A stretch of 9,760 nt of DNA from JBBQBM01 sp038317375 (GTDB taxonomy: Bacteria > Patescibacteriota > Saccharimonadia > Saccharimonadales > JAGQMS01). Under the pieces are notes generated by a model. That model searched no databases. It was not told where the DNA came from and saw nothing but the letters and a program-made list of their open reading frames with translations. This document shows positions 1 to 5,432 of this stretch, piece by piece (position 1 is the first letter of the stretch; every line of letters begins with the position of its first letter). The DNA is taken from contig JBBQBM010000025.1 of assembly GCA_038317375.1 (NCBI GenBank), positions 1 to 9,760 of the forward strand, given 5' to 3'. Made by a program: the position numbers and the translations under genes.

Positions 1-1375
1 TACCACTGTGAATCGAATCCATCTTCTCGAGCAAATTATCTCTCGTAATCGAATCCGTATCTAGTCGAACGATCGGAATATCGGGGAACAGTTTATGACA
101 ATCTTCCTCGACATACTTCGTACCAATCGACATTAGTTTTAGGTGGCCGTTATCGACAGGGCAGGTGCTATGCATCGGATATTTACGGTCGCAGTAATGG
201 CAGATTGCTTGGTGATGGTCCTTGTGATAAACCAATGTGTGGTCGCAAACCTCGCAGCGGTATTGCCAGCCACAACTTTCGCACTGTATCAAGTGAGCGG
301 TACCACGTTTATTGAGTAGAAGTAGCGCCTGCTTGCCGTCTTTGACGCTTTTACGGATTGCATATATAACGTCATCCGACAGGGTCTGATTTTTACTAAA
401 AAGCCCACGATCCCTAGTGCTTATAATCTTAAAATGACTGCTGAGTTGGCTAGCGGTGGCAATCGGACGCTCCTTCAGGTTGATTATTTGGTATTTCTTC
501 TCTACAGCTACTCTGTAGTCGGTGGTATTTGGTGTCGCCGATCCATATATTAGGCTGGCGCCTAGGGCTTTAGTTAACGAACCGGCAACATGTAATGACG
601 AATAATAAGGAGCCTGTTGTTGTTTGTAAGATGTGTCGTGAGCTTCGTCGATAATGATTGCTCCGATGTTCTGTAAAGGCAAGAAAAGCGCCGAGCGTGG
701 TCCGATAATTACTAGGGGTTGTTTGGAGTTATAAGCTCCATACCAGATGTCGCGCCTAACAGAGGGAGTCTGTAGGGAATTATAGACAATAATATTGTCG
801 ATATATTTGCCGACCATTGATTTCAACTGCTCGCCCAGTGCAATCTCCGGCACTAGCAGAATGACAGACTGTCCTTTCTGCAGGCAGTTTCGGATGATCT
901 CGATATAGACTAGTGTCTTGCCGGTGCCGGTGTCGCCGTGGAGAATGATCGTCGCCTGGGGGTTACTTTGAATAGCGTCTACTGCCTTGGATTGATCATT
1001 AGTTAGGGCGGGCGGGCTGATTTTATTATCTACGGCTCCGATCAGCTCAAGCTTAGGCTTAGTTGAGGGCACGCTACGGGGCAGAAATAGCCCAATAACC
1101 GCTCCTTTGTCGAACGGATAGTAGTCGATTGCCCAAAGCATAGTTGCAAAACTTGCCGGCGGCAGGAACTCCATCAGTACTTTTTCTATGGGGTTTGTCT
1201 TAAATTTTGGCTTTTTTGAATCATTTATGACCACACCGAGTACTTGCTTCGCACGTAATTTTACGACTACAAGCTGACGCTTTTCACACCTATTAACAGA
1301 TGAATATGTGAACACAGCCTGCTTTTTAGCAGATACACTGGCGACGGCAATTTCGTAGAAATATGATTTTTGCAC
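1..1375 (-). CDS. priA: Primosomal protein N' (PriA helicase), 3' end outside window
   Basis: PriA is a superfamily 2 3'-to-5' DNA helicase that reloads the replisome at stalled forks. About 458 codons are visible; the C-terminal part lies beyond the left edge. Seen: Walker A GDTGTGKT at residues 147-154, Walker B DEAH at 243-246 followed by DTSYKQQQ, the GSATP helicase motif, and LLLLNKRG just before a cysteine-rich zinc insert (C365, C368, C374, C377, C392, C395, C405). This insert inside a helicase is diagnostic of PriA. The eighth zinc ligand is Asp408 (CPVD) instead of Cys. Only 146 residues precede Walker A, about 75 fewer than in E. coli, which suggests that the winged-helix domain is missing. 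The start is GTG at 1375-1373, preceded by GGGGAG with an 8-base gap; an in-frame stop lies upstream with no ATG between. Confidence 0.93.
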   Translation of the reverse strand, partial: MQKSYFYEIAVASVSAKKQAVFTYSSVNRCEKRQLVVVKLRAKQVLGVVINDSKKPKFKTNPIEKVLMEFLPPASFATMLWAIDYYPFDKGAVIGLFLPRSVPSTKPKLELIGAVDNKISPPALTNDQSKAVDAIQSNPQATIILHGDTGTGKTLVYIEIIRNCLQKGQSVILLVPEIALGEQLKSMVGKYIDNIIVYNSLQTPSVRRDIWYGAYNSKQPLVIIGPRSALFLPLQNIGAIIIDEAHDTSYKQQQAPYYSSLHVAGSLTKALGASLIYGSATPNTTDYRVAVEKKYQIINLKERPIATASQLSSHFKIISTRDRGLFSKNQTLSDDVIYAIRKSVKDGKQALLLLNKRGTAHLIQCESCGWQYRCEVCDHTLVYHKDHHQAICHYCDRKYPMHSTCPVDNGHLKLMSIGTKYVEEDCHKLFPDIPIVRLDTDSITRDNLLEKMDSIHSG

Positions 1376-1404
1376 TTTACAGACTCCCCATCTATTCCTA
1401 TACT
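1376..1404 (+). promoter_or_regulatory. Sigma-70-type promoter of the wHTH gene
   Basis: TTTACA (1376-1381), a 17-base spacer and TATACT (1399-1404) match the consensus at 5/6 in both hexamers. Predicted transcription start is near 1411, about 22 bases before the ATG at 1433. This favours that ATG over the in-frame TTG at 1370, which lies upstream of the promoter and inside the priA start region. Confidence 0.65.
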
Positions 1405-1431
1405 ATACGTTGTTCATATAACAATAGGTAA
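1397..1431 (-). promoter_or_regulatory. Candidate priA promoter, divergent from the wHTH gene
   Basis: On the minus strand the intergenic region offers TATAGT (1407-1402) or TATAGG (1402-1397) as -10. The -35 options are weak: TTACCT (1431-1426) with an 18-base spacer for the first, or TTGTTA (1424-1419) with a 16-base spacer for the second. Either would start transcription 15-20 bases before the GTG start of priA, just ahead of its GGGGAG ribosome binding site at 1388-1383. The -10 overlaps the plus-strand -10 of the neighbouring gene. Confidence 0.4.
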
Positions 1432-1432
1432 G

Positions 1433-1717
1433 ATGTTAGATACATTTATTACATCACGAGTGAGGCGTAAGATTGTTGTGGTCTATGCAAAGTACCCTGA
1501 TTTTAAGACGCACGTTAGGGGTCTTGCTAAGCTTATCAAAGAAGACGCCGGTAACATACAGCGCGAATTAAAGCGCCTTGAGAAGGTTGGTTTTTTACAT
1601 TCTGAAAAACAAGCCAACACCAAAGTATATTTCACGAATAAACAGTTTGCGATTCTTAAGGAGCTTCAAGGGATTGTTCTTAAGTCGCAAAAAGTCACGC
1701 GAAAGCCGGGTCTCTAG
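1433..1717 (+). CDS. Small winged-helix DNA-binding protein (ArsR/MarR-like fold)
   Basis: A 94-residue basic protein whose pattern fits a single winged helix-turn-helix domain. Helix 1 is around residues 9-21. A helix-turn-helix spans about 28-50, with a likely recognition helix in DAGNIQRELKRLEKVG. A beta wing (FLHSEK...TKVYFTN) covers about 54-69, and a C-terminal helix may serve for dimerisation. No ligand-binding or metal-sensing domain is attached. The fold assignment rests on pattern recognition; the target is unknown. It starts 57 bases from divergent priA and ends 48 bases before rpsU, so it may act on the shared intergenic region or simply head the rpsU transcript. ATG 1433 is chosen because a good promoter lies between it and the alternative TTG at 1370, and AGGT precedes it closely. 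Confidence 0.72.
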   Translation: MLDTFITSRVRRKIVVVYAKYPDFKTHVRGLAKLIKEDAGNIQRELKRLEKVGFLHSEKQANTKVYFTNKQFAILKELQGIVLKSQKVTRKPGL

Positions 1718-1727
1718 AAGGTTAGTA

Positions 1728-1756
1728 TTGCAGAATTTAACAGATTAGGATAAGAT
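1728..1756 (+). promoter_or_regulatory. Candidate rpsU promoter placing the start codon near +1 to +4
   Basis: TTGCAG (1728-1733), a 17-base spacer and TAAGAT (1751-1756) form a moderate match (3/6 and 4/6). The ATG at 1766 lies only 9 bases after the -10, so a transcript from here would have almost no 5' leader. The only purine-rich stretch, AGGA at 1747-1750, is 15 bases from the start, too far for normal Shine-Dalgarno pairing. rpsU may instead be read through from the wHTH promoter. Confidence 0.35.
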
Positions 1757-1765
1757 ACAAGACAA

Positions 1766-1981
1766 ATGATTCAAGTAACTAAAAAAGACAAAGCCGAGTC
1801 GACAGAGAGTCTAATTCGACGTTTCAGCCGAAAGGTTCAACAGTCTGGGATGCTGATTACCGCTAAGGAAAATCAGTACTTCGAGAAGCCAATTAGTAAG
1901 CGTGATCGCAGGATCAAGGCTATATCGCGTCGAGCCCGCCGAGCTGAAAAAGTTAAGAGACTAAAACTCGGACTAAAATAA
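1766..1981 (+). CDS. rpsU: Small ribosomal subunit protein bS21
   Basis: A 71-residue, strongly basic protein with the S21 pattern: an acidic start (ESTESLIRRFSRKVQQSG, about residues 11-28), then a helix with ENQYFEKP and an Arg/Lys-rich tail (KRDRRIKAISRRARRAEK). Length is normal for the family. In E. coli, S21 binds the 30S subunit near the 3' end of 16S rRNA and helps translation initiation. rpsU next to yqeY is a widely conserved pairing, and here the two genes are 3 bases apart. There is no Shine-Dalgarno sequence at a usable distance from the start, which is notable for a highly expressed ribosomal protein whose job touches the Shine-Dalgarno region. Confidence 0.93.
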   Translation: MIQVTKKDKAESTESLIRRFSRKVQQSGMLITAKENQYFEKPISKRDRRIKAISRRARRAEKVKRLKLGLK

Positions 1982-1984
1982 GCA

Positions 1985-2434
1985 ATGAGAGAGCGGCTTA
2001 GTCAAGATATCAAAGCCGCACTACTTAGGGGCGACGCAGTGAGCGTAGAAGCTCTTCGATTTATCAAGAGTTCTATAGATAGCTTTGAGAAACAGAAGGG
2101 TGTAGAGCTAACCGACCAAGAGGTGGTCCAAATATTACGAAAAGAAGTTAAAAAGCGCGACGAGGCTGCTGGGCTATTTGAAAAAGGTGGCAATAATACA
2201 TCTGCAGAAAAAGAGCGGAGAGAGGCTGAGCTAATCAAGACCTACCTACCGTCCGAACTATCGGAGTCTGATATTGCCGAGAAAATCAAGACCTTGATAG
2301 CTGATAACAATATCCCCTCGGAGCTTAGTTCTATGGGTCAAGTAATGACGCTTGCTAAAGAGAGTCTCGGTGACAGCGCCGACCCCTCGGTTATAGCTAG
2401 GATAGCTAGTCAACTACTGAAGAGTGGGCAATGA
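1985..2434 (+). CDS. yqeY: GatB/YqeY domain protein
   Basis: A 149-residue protein matching YqeY along its full length. The N-terminal helical part has EALRFIKSSIDSFE and VVQILRKEVKKRDEAAGLFEKGG; the hallmark EKERREAELIKTYLPSELSESD lies near residues 75-97 and is followed by a small helical tail domain. The family shares its C-terminal module with GatB, the tRNA-binding subunit of the amidotransferase that makes Gln-tRNA(Gln) and Asn-tRNA(Asn). The function of stand-alone YqeY is not settled; a role on tRNA or at the ribosome is inferred from the domain and from its frequent place beside rpsU. It starts 3 bases after rpsU without a clear ribosome binding site, so translational coupling is likely. 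Its TGA overlaps the next ATG by 4 bases (ATGA). Confidence 0.9.
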   Translation: MRERLSQDIKAALLRGDAVSVEALRFIKSSIDSFEKQKGVELTDQEVVQILRKEVKKRDEAAGLFEKGGNNTSAEKERREAELIKTYLPSELSESDIAEKIKTLIADNNIPSELSSMGQVMTLAKESLGDSADPSVIARIASQLLKSGQ

Positions 2435-2976
2435 TTTTAGTAATAGGGTTGGCAGGTTCTGGGAAGAGTACGCAGTGCCGGATGCTAGAAGCTACCGGTC
2501 GGTATAAATGGTTATCTGTTGGACAGATGTTGAGGGCAAGAATTGAAGATCCAAAGTCTAAAGCCGTGATGGATAGGGGCGATGTGCTAGATGACAACTT
2601 AGTTCTGCCGCTGGTTTCGGAGTACCTAAGTCTGCACCAAGCGAGCGAGATCGAAGTAATACTAGACGGGTTCCCTCGTTCACTGGCTCAAGCAAAGTGG
2701 CTTTCCGAACTAAAGGATGAGCATCGAATAGATATCACAAAGGTAATCCACATAAGAACCAGCCAAGAGGAAGCTCTGCCAAGGCTCTTGGAGAGAGGTC
2801 GAACCGATGACCGTGAGGCGGTTATTAAAGAACGATTTTCGGAGTATGAGAGTGTAATATGTAAAGTTCTAGACTATCTTCGAGATCAGAATATCCCGAT
2901 AGCTGAAGTAGAAGGCAACAATTCGCCGGAGGCTGTCCATAAACAAATTGTAGCCGCACTACAGGGGGCGGGATGA
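2431..2976 (+). CDS. adk: Adenylate kinase-like nucleoside monophosphate kinase, LID-less
   Basis: A 181-residue P-loop kinase of the adenylate kinase family, which transfers phosphate between ATP and AMP. Seen: P-loop GLAGSGKST (6-14), the NMP-binding LSVGQMLR (28-35), DGFPR (79-83) with Q87 placed as the AMP-binding Gln, and RTDD (124-127), the expected RxDD motif. It differs from standard bacterial Adk in three ways. The P-loop is GLAGSGKST rather than GPPGAGKGT. The usual GDMLR is GQMLR. Only ERG separates the helix before RTDD from that motif, so the LID is reduced to a minimal loop, shorter even than in AK1. Substrate choice could therefore deviate from AMP. It overlaps yqeY and map by ATGA at each end. 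Adk beside map echoes the secY-adk-map order of ribosomal operons, but without secY. Confidence 0.82.
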   Translation: MILVIGLAGSGKSTQCRMLEATGRYKWLSVGQMLRARIEDPKSKAVMDRGDVLDDNLVLPLVSEYLSLHQASEIEVILDGFPRSLAQAKWLSELKDEHRIDITKVIHIRTSQEEALPRLLERGRTDDREAVIKERFSEYESVICKVLDYLRDQNIPIAEVEGNNSPEAVHKQIVAALQGAG

Positions 2977-3731
2977 GCAAGCAGCTTATAAAAACTGCTA
3001 CAGAAATAGACGCTATGCGTGAGTCTGGCGCAATGTTATCTACGGTATTAAAGCTCATGGTCAAACAGGCTAAGCCAGGGCTATCGCCTAAAGATATGTC
3101 AAGGATGGCTTCAGAGGAGCTCAAGGCCTTAGGCGGCGAACCGGCCTTCTTGGGTTTCGAGGGCTTCCCCGATGTTATCTGTATATCCGTAAACGACCAA
3201 GTTCAGCATGCGGTTCCGACGGCTACGCCCTTTGCAACTGGCGACATCGTAAACTTTGATTTTGGTGTTCGATACAAGGGGATGATTACAGATGCCGGTG
3301 TCTCTATAGCCATCGGCGGTAAGCCGCTTAACAAAGACGACGCCAGACTGCTAAATGGTACACAACTGGCTCGAGACACGGCTATCGAGCATCTCAAGGC
3401 GGGCATAAGGGTAGGAGACGTATCGGCAATCATCGAGATGGTCCTAAAGAGTCATAAACTGGGCATAGTCAAAGAATTAGTTGGTCATGGTGTTGGGCGT
3501 CAATTGCACGAAGACCCGGAGATTCCCAATTATGGCAAGAGTGGTAAGGGGCCGATACTTTTGTCGGGTATGACAATCGCTATCGAACCAATAACCACCC
3601 TGGGCTCGCCAGATATCTACATTGAACGCGATGGTTGGACGATTAAAACCTGGGATGGTACTCGCTCGGCACAGTTTGAGCACACTATTCTAATACTAGA
3701 GAATGGGTCTGAAATTTTGACACAATTATAA
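2973..3731 (+). CDS. map: Methionine aminopeptidase, type I
   Basis: A 252-residue pita-bread metalloprotease that removes the initiator methionine from new proteins after deformylation. All active-site residues are present: catalytic H79 (VQHAVP), dinuclear metal ligands D96 (VNFDFG), D107 (ITDAG), H172 (GHGVGR), E205 (AIEPI) and E236 (QFEHTI), and substrate-binding H179 (LHEDP). The length is typical of the bare type I form without N-terminal extension. The start overlaps the stop of the kinase gene (ATGA), and AGGGGG lies 4 bases upstream, so it is both coupled and able to recruit ribosomes. It belongs with rpsU, yqeY and the kinase as a translation and maturation block. The last codons contain a perfect TTGACA that serves the next gene. 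Confidence 0.96.
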   Translation: MSKQLIKTATEIDAMRESGAMLSTVLKLMVKQAKPGLSPKDMSRMASEELKALGGEPAFLGFEGFPDVICISVNDQVQHAVPTATPFATGDIVNFDFGVRYKGMITDAGVSIAIGGKPLNKDDARLLNGTQLARDTAIEHLKAGIRVGDVSAIIEMVLKSHKLGIVKELVGHGVGRQLHEDPEIPNYGKSGKGPILLSGMTIAIEPITTLGSPDIYIERDGWTIKTWDGTRSAQFEHTILILENGSEILTQL

Positions 3732-3745
3732 AAAAAGTATATCTT
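3717..3745 (+). promoter_or_regulatory. Promoter of the 87-residue unknown gene, inside the 3' end of map
   Basis: A perfect -35 TTGACA (3717-3722) lies within the last codons of map. A 17-base spacer leads to TATCTT (3740-3745); TATATC at 3738 with a 15-base spacer is the alternative. The predicted start is near 3752, immediately before the AAGGA ribosome binding site of the gene at 3764. It separates the unknown gene from the upstream operon. Confidence 0.5.
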
Positions 3746-3763
3746 CTTTGAAAAGGAAACAAT

Positions 3764-4027
3764 ATGGAGACGCAACCGATTAAGCCAAACGAATTATCAG
3801 AGGGAACGCAGCAGGCTTTGGGTGAGGTTGTAGTACAGATAGTAGAATGTGTCGAAAAAGCGCCTGAGGTAGTTCCAACAACGAAACAACGAGCTATTCC
3901 ACCAGATCTCATTAGCGGTCAACTATCTCCCAAAAATGCAGAATGGTTAAAGACTCAGCAGGATAAGGCTGAGGCCCACCGAAGAGCTAGCGCTATTCAT
4001 AATTATCGTTATCGTAAAGATAGGTAG
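3764..4027 (+). CDS. Unrecognised 87-residue protein between map and ftsA
   Basis: I do not recognise this protein. The N-terminal half is acidic and non-polar (residues 1-38, with VVVQIVECVEKAPEVV); the second half is rich in Pro, Lys and Arg (PPDLISGQLSPKNAEWLK) and ends in a basic, His- and Tyr-containing tail (HRRASAIHNYRYRKDR). It has no signal peptide, no hydrophobic span long enough for a membrane helix, and one cysteine. Reality as a gene is supported by AAGGA 6-7 bases before the ATG, a perfect -35 upstream, and its fit into the only open slot between two solid genes. It might be a lineage-restricted factor linked to division or translation by position alone; no function is assigned. 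FtsQ, which often precedes FtsA, is much longer and membrane-anchored, so this is not FtsQ. Confidence 0.7.
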   Translation: METQPIKPNELSEGTQQALGEVVVQIVECVEKAPEVVPTTKQRAIPPDLISGQLSPKNAEWLKTQQDKAEAHRRASAIHNYRYRKDR

Positions 4028-4045
4028 TCTTTATAAATCTATAGA

Positions 4046-4075
4046 TTGCGGTGTCTGAAGAATAAGCGGTATACT
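4046..4075 (+). promoter_or_regulatory. ftsA promoter giving a probable leaderless transcript
   Basis: A strong -10 TATACT (4070-4075) lies only 7 bases before the ATG of ftsA at 4083, so the expected transcription start coincides with the start codon. A weak -35 TTGCGG (4046-4051) sits 18 bases upstream. No purine-rich Shine-Dalgarno sequence is present between the -10 and the ATG. The same TATACT hexamer forms the -10 at 1399, which supports its use in this genome. Confidence 0.55.
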
Positions 4076-4082
4076 AGATTTT

Positions 4083-5312
4083 ATGCAAAAGAATAACCAA
4101 GTCCTGGCCGGCATAGATGTTGGTTCGTCGTTCGTACGAGTCGTGATTGGTTTTTCGAGTGATGAGGGTGGTTTCTCGATTGCTGGTGTCGGTTCTGCGC
4201 CTTGTCAGGGCGTAAGGAAGGGCGTTGTTGTTCATGCTGAAGAAGTTACAGAAGCAATCAACACTGCTGTCGAAGAAGCGGAACGACAAGCTGGCGTGAA
4301 TATCGCGAGAGCCACAGTAATAATAAACGGGGCCCAGATTGGCAGTCAAAGTTCAAGGGGGGTAGTGGCAATAAGTGGCGGCGGCAGGTCGATAAGCGAA
4401 GAAGATCGAGTGCGAGTTGAAGAGGCGGCAACCGTTATTCAGATGCCAGCTAATCGCGAAATAATCCAAGTGTTTGCTAAAAACTATTATGTTGATGGTG
4501 ACGAGGCAACAAAAGATCCTATTGGGATGCAAGGCGTAAGACTAGAGGTTGAAGCTCATATTTTGAGCGCCTCAACCCCCTCTCTTAAAGGTTTAGATCT
4601 TGCTCTTGAGAGGTCGGGTATTCGAACTAACAGCCATGTTGTTGCGGGTCTCGCGGCAGCAGAGGCTGTCTTGGATCGCAGGCAGAAAGAATGCGGAACG
4701 GCGGTAGTCGACATTGGAGCGGCAACCACCAATATCGCCATACTAGAAGATGGCGAGATAGAACATATCGCTGTCATACCGGTAGGTGGGCAAAACATCA
4801 CTAACGATTTGGCTATAGGGCTAAAAACTGACTTAGATATTGCCGAAAAAGTAAAAAAATCTTTTGCCGGGTTGGGCAGTTTGCCAAGTTACGAGTGTAA
4901 GGTTGAGCATAATGGTGAAAAAATAGTATTTGATGGCCCAACCATTCAAATGATTATCGAAGCTCGGCTAGAAGAGGTGATGGAGCTTATAGACAAAGAG
5001 TTTGCAAAGGTTAAAAAATCTAAAAAACTTCCAGGTGGAGTGGTTTTTGTCGGCGGAACAGCATCTCTCAAGGGGCTTTGTGACTATGCAAAAGAGAAAC
5101 TTGAGTTGCCGGCAGTAGTTGGGACTATAAAAGGACTTAGCGGTCTACTTGACAGCACAAAAGGTCCGTCGATGGCCACGCCAGTTGGGGTGATGATGTT
5201 GGATTCGTTCTTCTCTGCGGGTGCTCATGGTCAGAATGCAGAGGTAAGCTGGTTTAGTAACGTTAATCCTTTCAGCAAATCTAAAAGCTTGCGCAAAAAA
5301 CATGGTCACTAG
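4083..5312 (+). CDS. ftsA: Cell division protein FtsA
   Basis: FtsA is an actin-like ATPase that tethers FtsZ filaments to the inner face of the membrane and recruits later division proteins. At 409 residues it has family length. Seen: the phosphate-1 loop GIDVGSS (10-16), the 1C/SHS2 region characteristic of FtsA with EEAERQAGVNIARATVIING and the acidic SEEDRVRVEEAA helix, phosphate-2 VVDIGAATTN (208-217) and the adenosine motif VVFVGGTASLKGL (320-332). The C-terminus (SWFSNVNPFSKSKSLRKKHGH, last 21 residues; aromatic plus basic) looks like the amphipathic membrane-targeting helix, though it is weakly amphipathic. ftsA stands 55 bases after an unknown gene and 120 bases before ftsZ, with no ftsQ or mur genes next to it. 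It has no ribosome binding site and is probably translated from a leaderless mRNA. Confidence 0.96.
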   Translation: MQKNNQVLAGIDVGSSFVRVVIGFSSDEGGFSIAGVGSAPCQGVRKGVVVHAEEVTEAINTAVEEAERQAGVNIARATVIINGAQIGSQSSRGVVAISGGGRSISEEDRVRVEEAATVIQMPANREIIQVFAKNYYVDGDEATKDPIGMQGVRLEVEAHILSASTPSLKGLDLALERSGIRTNSHVVAGLAAAEAVLDRRQKECGTAVVDIGAATTNIAILEDGEIEHIAVIPVGGQNITNDLAIGLKTDLDIAEKVKKSFAGLGSLPSYECKVEHNGEKIVFDGPTIQMIIEARLEEVMELIDKEFAKVKKSKKLPGGVVFVGGTASLKGLCDYAKEKLELPAVVGTIKGLSGLLDSTKGPSMATPVGVMMLDSFFSAGAHGQNAEVSWFSNVNPFSKSKSLRKKHGH

Positions 5313-5367
5313 AAATATCTCTGAGCAATAATAGTAATTTAGACTCTCGTTTTTTTATTCGAAGCTG

Positions 5368-5432
5368 TATAATCAGTGATATCGTTAGGTGAGTATTAAG
5401 TCGAATAATAAACCCGTCGGAGGAAAAGTAGT
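5368..5432 (+). promoter_or_regulatory. ftsZ promoter -10 and leader with strong Shine-Dalgarno
   Basis: A perfect TATAAT lies at 5368-5373, directly preceded by TG; no convincing -35 is visible at 16-18 bases. Transcription would start near 5380 and give a leader of about 50 bases. GGAGG at 5419-5423, 9 bases before the ATG at 5433, is one of the best ribosome binding sites in the window. The arrangement allows ftsZ to be made independently of ftsA. Confidence 0.5.

Noticed and set aside
1370..1432. TTG start at 1370 for the winged-helix gene, adding 21 residues
   Set aside because: The extension overlaps the priA start and the predicted promoter (1376-1404), has no ribosome binding site, and adds residues that do not fit the winged-helix domain.
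4016..4046. Weak hairpin AAAGA/TCTTT and the palindrome ATCTATAGAT after the unknown gene
   Set aside because: The stem is 5 AT-rich pairs without a T-run, and the palindrome is short and AT-rich; neither is convincing as terminator or operator.
5313..5360. Terminator after ftsA at the T-run 5350-5356
   Set aside because: No GC-rich stem precedes the seven T residues; only a 3-base GAG/CTC pairing is possible.
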